From NCBI RefSeq assembly GCF_024158125.1, contig NZ_JAMZFT010000001.1, positions 186,001-250,000 on the forward strand: 64,000 nt of DNA, in the 5' to 3' direction. This document shows positions 44,354 through 52,751 of the stretch, piece by piece. Position numbers and translations under genes: made by a program. Source of the DNA: Futiania mangrovi (GTDB lineage: Bacteria; Pseudomonadota; Alphaproteobacteria; Futianiales; Futianiaceae). Positions within the stretch are counted from its first letter, which is position 1, and each line of letters starts with the position of its first letter. The notes beneath the pieces were generated by a model. It ran no database searches and was not told the origin of the DNA. It worked only from the letters and a program-made list of their open reading frames with translations.

Positions 44354-44866
44354 GTGGCAGCGCTTCCGCGCAGTGGACGTGCGGCGCTCGTCTCGGCAGT
44401 TCCCGTGGCGACCTGCACCCTTGTCATGCTGTTCGGCGCCGCGCTGACCGGTACGGCCATCGCCCCGATCGTCGCGCCCCCGCTGGCCGTGGCCGCGATC
44501 TATTTCTGGACGCTGAACCGCGCGGACCTCATGCCGGTCGCGGCTGCGTTCTGCGTCGGGCTGGTGCAGGACTTCGTCTCCGGAACGCCGCTCGGCGCCT
44601 GGGCACTGGCTGCCACGCTCGTCTGCGGGATGACGCACGGTCAGCGGCGTGCCCTGGCACTGCGGCCGTTTCCGATTGCCTGGCTGGCGTTTGCCGGTAT
44701 CGCCGGCGTCGCGATGCTGGTGATCTGGGGGCTCGTGTCCATCGCCGCGTTTGCACCGCCGCCGGTGTCGCCGGTGCTGATCCAGTATCTGCTGCTGTTG
44801 GGCGCCTATCCGCCGATTGCGCTGGTGCTGGGGCGCGTGCAGCTTGCAACGCTGCGCTATGCGTGA
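44354..44866 (+). CDS. mreD: rod shape-determining protein MreD
   Basis: 170-residue integral membrane protein with about five hydrophobic helices, including the conserved GLVQDFVSGTPLGAWAL region. It starts at a GTG just after mreC; longer in-frame starts would overlap mreC heavily and add non-membrane sequence. It is poorly conserved in sequence but identified by length, hydrophobicity, that motif and operon position. Confidence 0.88.
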   Translation: MAALPRSGRAALVSAVPVATCTLVMLFGAALTGTAIAPIVAPPLAVAAIYFWTLNRADLMPVAAAFCVGLVQDFVSGTPLGAWALAATLVCGMTHGQRRALALRPFPIAWLAFAGIAGVAMLVIWGLVSIAAFAPPPVSPVLIQYLLLLGAYPPIALVLGRVQLATLRYA

Positions 44867-44875
44867 GGGAGAGCG

Positions 44876-46747
44876 ATGAACTCGACCGCGCGCCAGCATG
44901 AACGAAGTTTCACCCGCAGGGCGCTGTTGCTCGGCGGCTTGCAGTTGGGTGCATTCGTGGTGCTCGGGGGGCGCCTCTACCAGTTGCAGGTGGTGGACGG
45001 GGAGCAGTTCCTTCTTCGTGCCGAGGACAACCGGATCAACATGCGCCTGCTGGTGCCGGAGCGTGGCCGGATCCTCGACCGCAACGGACGCCCGCTTGCC
45101 GTGAACCGTCCGAATTACCGCGTGCTCATCGTCCCGGAGGACACCGAGGACATGGAGGCGACGCTCGACGCCGTCGCCGGCATCGTTCCTCTCGACGAGA
45201 AGACCCGCCAGCGTGTGCGCCGGGACGTTGCGCGCAACCGCTCGTTCGTGCCTGTCACGGTGGTCGAGAATCTCGACTGGGAGACCTTCGCGGCGGTGAA
45301 TGCGCACCTGCCCTCGTTGCCGGGCGCCGTACCCGATGTGGGTGCCGCGCGGGATTATCCGCTGGGTCACACCGCTGCGCATCTCGTCGGATACGTCAGC
45401 AACGTGTCCGAGCGCGACGTCGCGGCAGAGCCCGACAATCCCCTGCTCGGCCAGCCGGCCTTTCGCATCGGCAAGGGCGGGGTCGAGAAGGAACAGGACC
45501 TGGTGCTGCGCGGCCAGGCGGGATCGAGCCGCGTCGAGGTGAATTCGATGGGGCGGGTGATCCGCGAGGTCGGGCGCAGCGATGCCGTCGCGGGCCAGGA
45601 CGTGACCCTGACCATCGATGCCGACCTGCAGGAGTACGCCTTTGCCCGGCTGTCGGGCGAGAGTGCCGCGGCCTGTGTCATGGACGTGCGGGTCGGCGAT
45701 GTGCGCGCGCTCGTCTCCACGCCCGGCTACGACCCCAATTCCTTCGTTACCGGCATCTCGCGCAAGGACTGGCAGGCGCTGCTCGCCGATCCCTACAATC
45801 CGCTGCTCAACAAGGCGATCGCGGGTCAGTATCCGCCCGGTTCGACCTTCAAGATGCTGGTCGCGATGGCGGCGCTGGAAAGCGGTGCGGTCGATCCCGG
45901 GCACACGGTCGTCTGCAACGGCAGCTACCGGCTCGGCAACCACACCTTCCATTGCTGGCGTCGCGGCGGGCACGGGAGGGTCGACTTCAAGGACTCGCTG
46001 AAGCACTCGTGCGACGTATTCTACTACGACATCGCGCGCCGGACCGGCATCGACCAGATCGAGGCGATGGCGAAGGCCTTCGGGATCGGCACGCGCCTCG
46101 ACATCGGCCTGCCGTCGGAGGGCGAGGGGCTGATGCCTTCGCGCGAATGGGTGCGGGCTGCCAAGGGGCGGAGCTGGCTACAGGGCGAGACGCTCATCAC
46201 GGGGATCGGCCAGGGGGCCGTCCTCGCCACGCCGCTGCAGCTTGCGACCATGACCGCACGCATCGCCAACGGCGGACTGGCGATCCGGCCACGCCTGTTC
46301 CGCGCGGTTGGCGGGCAGGAGCTGGAGGTGCCGCCGCTGCGCCAGATCCCGGTGTCGGACGCGGTCATGCGCGTCGTCCGCGAGGGCATGGATGCGGTGT
46401 CGAACGAGCAGGGCGGAACCGCCTATCGCAGCCGCATCGCGCACGAGGGGCTGGAGATTGCCGGGAAGACAGGCACCTCGCAGGTTCGCCGTATCACCAA
46501 GGCGGAGCGTGCCCGCGGCGTGACGCGGAACGAGGATCTGCCCTGGAACCGCCGCGACCACGCGCTGTTCGTGGCCTACGCGCCGCGCCACGACCCGCGC
46601 TACGCGATCTCGGTGGTGGTCGAGCATGGCAGCAGCGGTTCGGGGGCTGCAGCCCCGGTGGCGCGCGACATCCTGATGGAGACGATCCGGCGCGACCCGA
46701 TCCTTTCGGCGCGCCTGCGCGAGGATACGGACGTGGAAAGGTCCTGA
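44876..46747 (+). CDS. mrdA: penicillin-binding protein 2 (peptidoglycan transpeptidase)
   Basis: Transpeptidase of the elongasome that crosslinks peptidoglycan during lateral growth. 623 residues with an N-terminal membrane helix (ALLLGGLQLGAFVVLGGRLYQ), a PBP dimer domain (PERGRILDRNG), and the transpeptidase domain with active-site Ser323 and Lys326 (GSTFK), the SCD triad at KHSCDVFYYD, and the KTGTS motif. It forms the synthase pair with RodA, encoded four bases downstream. Confidence 0.97.
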   Translation: MNSTARQHERSFTRRALLLGGLQLGAFVVLGGRLYQLQVVDGEQFLLRAEDNRINMRLLVPERGRILDRNGRPLAVNRPNYRVLIVPEDTEDMEATLDAVAGIVPLDEKTRQRVRRDVARNRSFVPVTVVENLDWETFAAVNAHLPSLPGAVPDVGAARDYPLGHTAAHLVGYVSNVSERDVAAEPDNPLLGQPAFRIGKGGVEKEQDLVLRGQAGSSRVEVNSMGRVIREVGRSDAVAGQDVTLTIDADLQEYAFARLSGESAAACVMDVRVGDVRALVSTPGYDPNSFVTGISRKDWQALLADPYNPLLNKAIAGQYPPGSTFKMLVAMAALESGAVDPGHTVVCNGSYRLGNHTFHCWRRGGHGRVDFKDSLKHSCDVFYYDIARRTGIDQIEAMAKAFGIGTRLDIGLPSEGEGLMPSREWVRAAKGRSWLQGETLITGIGQGAVLATPLQLATMTARIANGGLAIRPRLFRAVGGQELEVPPLRQIPVSDAVMRVVREGMDAVSNEQGGTAYRSRIAHEGLEIAGKTGTSQVRRITKAERARGVTRNEDLPWNRRDHALFVAYAPRHDPRYAISVVVEHGSSGSGAAAPVARDILMETIRRDPILSARLREDTDVERS

Positions 46748-46751
46748 GGCG

Positions 46752-47891
46752 ATGGCGCTCACCCGCGTTCAGGACGACCGGACGATTGGCGCCCGCCTGC
46801 TGGAGGTGAACTGGGGCCTGCTGCTGCTGTTGTGCACCGCCGCCGCCATCGGCACGGCGATGCTGTTTTCGGCGGCGGACGGCAGCTTCTCTCCCTGGGC
46901 CGGGCGGCACATCCTGCGTTTCTCGGTGTTCCTGGGCCTGGCGGTCGCGATTGCCGTCATCGACATCCGCTTCTGGATGAAGCTTGCGTATCCGGCCTAT
47001 CTCGTGGCGCTGGTCCTGCTGATCGGTGTGGAGGTCGCGGGCGTGCGCGGCAAGGGTGCCGAGCGCTGGATAGACCTCGGCGTGCTTCAGCTTCAGCCGT
47101 CCGAGATCATGAAGATCGCGCTCGTGATGGCGCTTGCGCGCTATTATCACGGGGTACCCTACGACCGCATCCGCAGCCCGCTGACGCTCGTTGTCCCGGC
47201 GCTGATGGTGCTCGCGCCCGTGGCGCTGGTGCTGCGCCAGCCCGATCTCGGCACAGCGCTGCTGCTGGTGTTCGAAGGGACGGCGCTGGTGCTGGCGGCG
47301 GGCGCAAGCATCTGGCTTTTCGTTGCTGCCGGTGCAGCCGCGGCGGGCTTCGCACCGATCGCCTGGAGCTACCTGAAGGACTATCAGAAGGACCGGATCC
47401 TCACCTTCCTCGATCCCGAGCGCGACCCGATGGGGGCGGGCTATCACATCATCCAGTCGAAGATCGCCTTCGGGTCCGGCGGCGTCTGGGGCCGCGGCTA
47501 CATGCAGGGGCCGCAGAGCCAGCTCGACTTCCTGCCCGAGAAGCAGACCGACTTCGTCTTCACGATGATCGCGGAGGAACTGGGCATGGTCGGGGGCTTG
47601 TGCGTGCTCGCCCTCTATCTGCTGATCGTCGCCTATGCAATCGCGATCGCGCTTCAGGTGCGGCACGTCTTCGGCCGGCTGCTGGCGCTTGGCGTCAGCG
47701 TCGTGATGTTCCTCTACGTCTCGATCAACACGGCGATGGTCATGGGGTTGATCCCGGTGGTCGGGGTGCCGCTGCCGCTTATATCCTACGGCGGAACGTC
47801 TATGCTCACCGTGATGACGGGTTTCGGTTTGCTCATGAGTGCCTATGTCTGGCGCAACGTCGAGATTCCGAGGTATCAATCTCGCCTGTGA
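46752..47891 (+). CDS. rodA: peptidoglycan glycosyltransferase RodA
   Basis: SEDS-family polymerase of 379 residues and about ten membrane helices that makes glycan strands during elongation. Conserved SEDS pieces include RWIDLGVLQLQPSEIMKIAL, VLRQPDLGTALLLVFEG, PEKQTDFVFTMIAEELGMVG and VGVPLPLISYGGTSML. The catalytic-site Asp lies in the ...EKQTDF/QPDLG loops. It is the last classical gene of the mre operon, but transcription may run on into xpaC. Confidence 0.96.
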   Translation: MALTRVQDDRTIGARLLEVNWGLLLLLCTAAAIGTAMLFSAADGSFSPWAGRHILRFSVFLGLAVAIAVIDIRFWMKLAYPAYLVALVLLIGVEVAGVRGKGAERWIDLGVLQLQPSEIMKIALVMALARYYHGVPYDRIRSPLTLVVPALMVLAPVALVLRQPDLGTALLLVFEGTALVLAAGASIWLFVAAGAAAAGFAPIAWSYLKDYQKDRILTFLDPERDPMGAGYHIIQSKIAFGSGGVWGRGYMQGPQSQLDFLPEKQTDFVFTMIAEELGMVGGLCVLALYLLIVAYAIAIALQVRHVFGRLLALGVSVVMFLYVSINTAMVMGLIPVVGVPLPLISYGGTSMLTVMTGFGLLMSAYVWRNVEIPRYQSRL

Positions 47892-47914
47892 GGCGAACCG
47901 GGAGGGACCTTTTC

Positions 47915-48010
47915 GTGACGGCCGGATGGATGCGCGCGCTGGGGTTTCTTCTGCTGTTCGGGACGACCGGGCTGTTCTGCCTGCGCGCCATCGGCTCCGC
48001 GGGATTCTGA
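47915..48010 (+). CDS. possible 31-residue single-helix membrane protein
   Basis: A short frame beginning with GTG, preceded by GGGAGGG eight bases upstream, that encodes one hydrophobic helix (LGFLLLFGTTGLFCLRAIG). It fits in the 136-bp space between rodA and xpaC without overlapping either. Small TM peptides at such positions exist, but length alone cannot prove coding; a longer GTG start at 47888 would overlap rodA. Confidence 0.4.
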   Translation: MTAGWMRALGFLLLFGTTGLFCLRAIGSAGF

Positions 48011-48027
48011 ACGGGGACAGCGGGGCC

Positions 48028-48858
48028 ATGCCTGAACTCTACACCGGCGACAGGGCGCGCACGCTGGCCAGCAACGCGGTCTGGCTGCACCTGCTGCCCT
48101 TGCCCCTGATCTTCGCGGCGCTGGGATCGCTTGCCGGCGGGCGGCTGGGTGAGCTTGCGCTGGAGGTGTGCGGTTTCGTGGGCCTGATGGCGGGCGCGAT
48201 CCTCGTGCGCCAGGGGCTCGTGCGGGAGCGCGACTACAACCGGCGAACCGTCGCCCGCGCCCCGCGCCTTCCGCGCAAGCTGCTGGGAGCCGCCCTCTAC
48301 GGCGTGTCCACCGGGGCGGTCGTCCTGGCGACGGGCATGGGCCTGAGCGTGGCCGCGGTGGCGGCATCGGGCGCGGCGCTGGGCGTCGCGTTCGTCTATG
48401 GCCTCGATCCGCGCCGAGACAAGGCGGTGCAGGGTGCAGGCGGCGTCACCACGGCGGAGGTCGAGGAGACGGTCAGGACCGCGCTGGCCAAGATCGCGGG
48501 CATCGACGCCGCGGCCCGGCAGATCGGCAACATGGAGTTGCGTGCCCGCCTCGGCCGGATCGCGTCGCGTGCCCGGGACATCGTGGGCGTGCTCGAGAGC
48601 GACCCGAAGGACATCCGCCGCGCGCGCAAGTTCCTGCATGTCTACCTGGACGGCGCGCGCGATGTCGCCGCCAAGTACGCCGCCACCCATGCGCGTGTCG
48701 AGAGCGGGGAACTGGAGGAGAATTTCCGCCGTGTGCTCGAAGGCATGGAAAAGACGTTCGAGGCGCAGCATATGCGGCTTCTGGCTGACGACGTGAACGA
48801 CCTCGACGTCGACCTCGAGGTGTTGCGGCTGAGGCTCAAGGAGGAAGGCGTCGTCTGA
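48028..48858 (+). CDS. XpaC-like (5-bromo-4-chloroindolyl phosphate hydrolysis family) protein
   Basis: 276-residue protein with membrane segments in the first 120 residues (LHLLPLPLIFAALGSLAGG, LCGFVGLMAGAIL-like, AALYGVSTGAVVLATGMGL) and a helical cytoplasmic C-terminal half (SRARDIVGVLESDPKDIRRARKFLHVYL) that matches XpaC. XpaC homologues are almost always paired with TelA, which follows directly here. The exact function is unknown; the pair is linked to toxic-anion and envelope stress tolerance. Start chosen at MPELYTGD. Confidence 0.82.
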   Translation: MPELYTGDRARTLASNAVWLHLLPLPLIFAALGSLAGGRLGELALEVCGFVGLMAGAILVRQGLVRERDYNRRTVARAPRLPRKLLGAALYGVSTGAVVLATGMGLSVAAVAASGAALGVAFVYGLDPRRDKAVQGAGGVTTAEVEETVRTALAKIAGIDAAARQIGNMELRARLGRIASRARDIVGVLESDPKDIRRARKFLHVYLDGARDVAAKYAATHARVESGELEENFRRVLEGMEKTFEAQHMRLLADDVNDLDVDLEVLRLRLKEEGVV

Positions 48859-48924
48859 CGGGCGGGCCGTCGGGGGGCGGGTAAATGGATCGCGCCTTGT
48901 GCGCTGGTAGAGGAGGCTGGGTAG

Positions 48925-50055
48925 ATGGCTGACCGGATCGAAACCGCCGAGACGGAGTTGCGCGACGCGCTGGCTCCGCTGTCCGAGATCAAGGCCGAGA
49001 TCGTCCCTGCCGAGGCGACGCCGGAAGAGAACGCGCGCATCGCCCAGATCGCCGCGGCCATCGACCTGAGCAACTCCAACGCCATCGTGACCTTCGGGGC
49101 AGAGGCGCAGGAGAAGCTGACCGACATCTCCGACCAGATGCTGGGCGACGTGCGGAACAAGGACACCGGGCCCGCGGGCGACGCGATCCGCCGCGTTGTC
49201 ACCGCGATGCGCGGCTTCGACGTCGAAGGGCTGAAGAACAAGCAGGGCTGGCTTGCCCGGCTGTTCCGCCTCGCCGACCCGCTGGTCCAGTTCGCCCAGA
49301 AGTTCGAAGGCGTGCAGAAGCAGATCGATACGATCACGATCGAGCTGGAAGGCCACAAGACCAAGCTGATGAAGGATGTGGTCGCGCTCGACCGGCTCTA
49401 CGACGCGACGCGCGACTATTACCACGAGCTTGCGCTCTACATTGCGGCGGGCGAGCAGCGGCTGGCCACCCTCGACAAGGAGGAGCTGCCGGCGCTGGAG
49501 GCGGCGGCGAAAGCCTCGGGAGAGATGCTGGACGCGCAGAAGGTGCGCGACCTGCGCGCCGCGCGCGACGACCTGGAGCGGCGCGTCCACGACCTGAAGC
49601 TGACCCGCCAGGTCACGATGCAGTCCATGCCGTCGATCCGCCTCGTGCAGGAGAACGACAAGGGCCTCATCACCAAGATCAACTCGACCATCGCCAACAC
49701 GGTCCCGCTGTGGAAGCAGCAGATCGCGCAGGCCCTGACCATCCAGCGCTCGCGCCAGGCGGCGGCGAGCGTGAAGCAGGCGACGGACCTGACGAACGAG
49801 CTTCTGACCGCGACGTCGGAGACACTGGGGATCGCCAACCGCGAGGTGCGCACGCAGCTTGAGCGCGGCATCGTCGACATCGAGACGCTGAAGAAGGCGA
49901 ACGACGCGCTGATCGGCACCATCAACGACGCGCTCAACATCGCCGACGAGGGGCGCAAGAAGCGGGCCGAGGCCGAGACGCAGTTGAAGGTCATGGAAGA
50001 GGAACTGAAGCGCACGCTCGCCGCCGCGAAGGCGCGCACGGGAACGGGCAGCTGA
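48925..50055 (+). CDS. telA: TelA family toxic anion resistance protein
   Basis: 376-residue, almost wholly helical soluble protein of the TelA (YceH) family, named for tellurite resistance. Family-type segments include SNAIVTFGAEAQEKLTDISDQML, FRLADPLVQFAQKFEGVQ and the central VTMQSMPSIRLVQENDKGLI. The C-terminal helix pair ends with an Arg/Lys/Glu-rich tail. It pairs with the XpaC-like gene 66 bp upstream and precedes an SPFH gene. No ter genes (terB-F) are in the window, so tellurite tolerance itself is not implied. Confidence 0.9.
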   Translation: MADRIETAETELRDALAPLSEIKAEIVPAEATPEENARIAQIAAAIDLSNSNAIVTFGAEAQEKLTDISDQMLGDVRNKDTGPAGDAIRRVVTAMRGFDVEGLKNKQGWLARLFRLADPLVQFAQKFEGVQKQIDTITIELEGHKTKLMKDVVALDRLYDATRDYYHELALYIAAGEQRLATLDKEELPALEAAAKASGEMLDAQKVRDLRAARDDLERRVHDLKLTRQVTMQSMPSIRLVQENDKGLITKINSTIANTVPLWKQQIAQALTIQRSRQAAASVKQATDLTNELLTATSETLGIANREVRTQLERGIVDIETLKKANDALIGTINDALNIADEGRKKRAEAETQLKVMEEELKRTLAAAKARTGTGS

Positions 50056-50089
50056 GCGGCGCGGCAGCGTACCGGACGGGAGGAACGAC

Positions 50090-51223
50090 ATGAGCCTTTG
50101 GGACCGCCTGATGGGCGAGTTCATCGACGTCATCGACTGGGTCGATTCGTCGAACGACACGATGGTCTGGCGGTTCGAGCGGCACGGCAACGAGATCAAG
50201 TACGGCGCAAAGCTGACCGTACGGGAGGGGCAGACGGCGGTCTTCGTGAACGAGGGCAGGCTAGCCGACGTTTTCCCGCCGGGCATGTATTTGCTCGAGA
50301 CCAAGAACCTGCCGATCCTCTCGACCATCCTGCACTGGGACCACGGCTTCCAGAGCCCGTTCAAGGCCGAGGTCTATTTCGTCAGCACGCGGCGGTTCAC
50401 GGACCTCAAGTGGGGCACCAAGAACCCGATCATGTTGCGCGATGCAGAGTTCGGGCCGGTGCGGCTCCGGGCCTTCGGCACCTACGAGGTGCGCGTCGCC
50501 GACCCGACCCGCTTCCTGCGGGAGATCGTCGGCACCGACGGCCACTTCACGACGGACGAACTGACCGACCAGCTGCGCAACCTGATCGTGTCGCGCTTCG
50601 CGACCGTGCTGGGGGCCTCGGGCATTCCGGCGCTCGACCTCGCCGCGAACTACCAGACGCTCGGCCGCTATGTGACGGACAAGATCGCGGGCGATTTCCT
50701 CGCCTATGGCATCGAGCTGACCAATCTGCTCGTGGAGAACGTGTCGCTGCCGCCGGAGGTGGAGGCGGCGCTGGACCGGCGCACCAGCATGGGGGTGGTG
50801 GGCGATCTCGACCGCTACACGCGCTTCCAGTCGGCGGAGGCGCTGAGAACCGCGGCGGCCAATCCGGGCGGTGCGGCGGGTGCGGGCGTCGGCATCGGCG
50901 CGGGCGTCGCCATGGGCCAGACGATGGGCGCCGCCCTCGGCGGGGCCGCGCCCTGGGGTGCGCGGTCTGCGCCGCAGCAGCCCGCCGCAACGCCGCCGCC
51001 ACCGCCGCCGCCGCCCGCGGGGCCGGTTTTCTGGATCGCCGCGAAAGGGGAGCGGCAGGGCCCCTTCGACATGGGCACGCTCAAGGGACTGGCGCGCGAG
51101 GGCAAGCTCACGCCCGACACGCTGGTCTGGACCGACGGCATGGAGGGCTGGGAGAAGGCCAGCGCCGCGCCCTCGCTGAGCGTCCTGTTCGGCGCCATGC
51201 CGCCGCCCTTGCCGGGGGCGTGA
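50090..51223 (+). CDS. SPFH-domain protein with C-terminal GYF_2 domain (YdjI-like)
   Basis: 377-residue protein. The first 250 residues are a virion-core/SPFH domain (QTAVFVNEGRLADVFPPGMYLLET, RDAEFGPVRLRAFGTYEVRV) of the B. subtilis YdjI type, without a membrane anchor. A Gly/Ala/Pro linker with a PPPPPPPPAG run leads to a GYF_2 domain (FWIAAKGERQGPFDMGTLKGL and VWTDGMEGWEKAS). GYF_2 domains bind peptides or membranes. In B. subtilis the relative lies in the pspA-linked ydj operon; here it follows telA and precedes a zinc-ribbon gene. Confidence 0.85.
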   Translation: MSLWDRLMGEFIDVIDWVDSSNDTMVWRFERHGNEIKYGAKLTVREGQTAVFVNEGRLADVFPPGMYLLETKNLPILSTILHWDHGFQSPFKAEVYFVSTRRFTDLKWGTKNPIMLRDAEFGPVRLRAFGTYEVRVADPTRFLREIVGTDGHFTTDELTDQLRNLIVSRFATVLGASGIPALDLAANYQTLGRYVTDKIAGDFLAYGIELTNLLVENVSLPPEVEAALDRRTSMGVVGDLDRYTRFQSAEALRTAAANPGGAAGAGVGIGAGVAMGQTMGAALGGAAPWGARSAPQQPAATPPPPPPPPAGPVFWIAAKGERQGPFDMGTLKGLAREGKLTPDTLVWTDGMEGWEKASAAPSLSVLFGAMPPPLPGA

Positions 51224-51236
51224 CGCGGGAGGCCGC

Positions 51237-52349
51237 ATGACCGACGCGGCGGAGGAGGGCAGGCGCTTCCCCTGCGCCATGTGCGGGGCGAAGCTCGCCT
51301 ATGCGCCCGGCACCGAGGTGCTCGCCTGCGCCTATTGCGGGCACGAGAACCGGATCGCGGCACGGGGAAGCGTCGAGGAACTGGACTATCTCGCGGGCCT
51401 GCGCGACCTCGCCGCGACCGTCCCGACGGAGGAGCGGCGAACCGTCAAGTGCGACGCCTGCGCGGCGAGCTTCGAGTTCGATCCGAAGCTGCACGCAAGC
51501 GCTTGTCCCTTTTGCGGCAGTCCGATCGTCGTCGCGCCGACGCTCACCCGCGTGTTCCAGCCGCAGGGCGTGCTGCCGTTCCAGATCGCGGAGCGCGATG
51601 CGCGCGCCGCGCTCAAGACATGGCTCGGCTCGCGCTGGTTCGCGCCCAATTCCCTGGCGACTGCAGCCGAACAAAACGGTTCGCTGTCCGGGCTCTACGT
51701 GCCGTTCTGGACCTATGACTCGCAGACGGCAACGGCTTATACCGGGCAGCGGGGCGATGCCTATTGGGTAACGCAAACCGTCACGGTGAACGTCAACGGC
51801 AAACCCCAGCGCCAGACCCGGCGCGTGCGCAAGATCCGCTGGACACCGGTCAGCGGCCGCGTGGCGCGCGCCTTCGACGACGTTCTGGTGGTGGCGAGCC
51901 ACAGCCTGCCGCGCCGATATGTCGAGGCGCTGGCGCCCTGGCCGCTCGGCGCGGTGAAGCCCTATGACGCGGCGTGGCTCGCGGGCTACCGGGCGGAAAC
52001 CTACCAGGTCGCGCTCGACGACGGGTTCGAGGACGCGCGCCACCAGATGGACGCGGTGATCCGCGGCGACATCCGGCGCGACATCGGCGGCGACGCCCAG
52101 CGCATCGGCCACGTCGACACGCGCCATGCGAACGTGACCTTCAAGCAGGTCCTCTTGCCCGTGTGGATGGCCGCCTACCGTCACGGCGGCAAGAGCTATC
52201 GTTTCATGGTCAATGCCGCGACCGGCGAGGTGCAGGGGGAGCGTCCCTATTCCTGGGTGAAGATCGCGCTCGCCGCGGCAGCCGCGCTGGTCGCGGCGGG
52301 CATCCTCGCCATGGTCTATGCCGGGGGCGGGTTCGAGGGGCTGAACTAG
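51237..52349 (+). CDS. zinc-ribbon membrane protein (YdjG-like)
   Basis: 370-residue protein with two zinc-ribbon pairs: CAMCGAKL...CAYCGHEN at residues 13-40 and CDACAASF...CPFCGSPI at about 80-100, like TFIIB-type ribbons. A long central domain with aromatic residues (LSGLYVPFWTYDSQTATAY) is followed by one C-terminal membrane helix (IALAAAAALVAAGILAMVYAG), so most of the chain is probably cytoplasmic. In B. subtilis ydjG-ydjH-ydjI a similar protein accompanies the SPFH protein. It converges on tusA with a four-base overlap. Confidence 0.82.
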   Translation: MTDAAEEGRRFPCAMCGAKLAYAPGTEVLACAYCGHENRIAARGSVEELDYLAGLRDLAATVPTEERRTVKCDACAASFEFDPKLHASACPFCGSPIVVAPTLTRVFQPQGVLPFQIAERDARAALKTWLGSRWFAPNSLATAAEQNGSLSGLYVPFWTYDSQTATAYTGQRGDAYWVTQTVTVNVNGKPQRQTRRVRKIRWTPVSGRVARAFDDVLVVASHSLPRRYVEALAPWPLGAVKPYDAAWLAGYRAETYQVALDDGFEDARHQMDAVIRGDIRRDIGGDAQRIGHVDTRHANVTFKQVLLPVWMAAYRHGGKSYRFMVNAATGEVQGERPYSWVKIALAAAAALVAAGILAMVYAGGGFEGLN

Positions 52350-52573
52350 CCCTTCACGCAGCGCAGGACGAAGACGAGCGTGTCGCCCTCCTCGCGCTGC
52401 TCGACCAGTTCATGTCCGCTGGTGTCGCAATAGTGCGGGAAGTCGATGCGCGCGGCCGGGTCGGTGGCGAGCACGGTCAGCAGCGCGCCGGGCGCAAGGC
52501 TGCCCATCCTCTTGCGCGCCTTCAGAACCGGAAGCGGGCATTGCAGCCCGCGCACGTCGAGCGTTTCGGTCAT
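52346..52573 (-). CDS. tusA: TusA-family sulfurtransferase
   Basis: 75-residue sulfur carrier. The active-site Cys12 lies in the LQCPLPVLKA motif that defines the family. The start MTETLDVRG has AAGGACGG upstream. TusA passes persulfide sulfur to tRNA thiolation, and in E. coli also affects molybdenum cofactor enzymes. It is placed beside a formate dehydrogenase/cofactor cluster that needs sulfur delivery (FdhD), though on the opposite strand. Other small sulfurtransferases of the same fold cannot be separated by sequence alone. Confidence 0.88.
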   Translation of the reverse strand: MTETLDVRGLQCPLPVLKARKRMGSLAPGALLTVLATDPAARIDFPHYCDTSGHELVEQREEGDTLVFVLRCVKG

Positions 52574-52751
52574 CTTCCGTCCTTGAGCCTCGCCTGCAAG
52601 CTGGCATGCTGTCCGTCTATGCCACGGGCGGCGCAGACGCGAAAAGAGGGCGCGTGCGCACCGCGACATGTCGCTCGTGCGATGGCCGGGACGGACGGCT
52701 TGTGCGTGTTATCTTCATGGCCAACGCACCGGCGGAAAATACTTGGAACGC

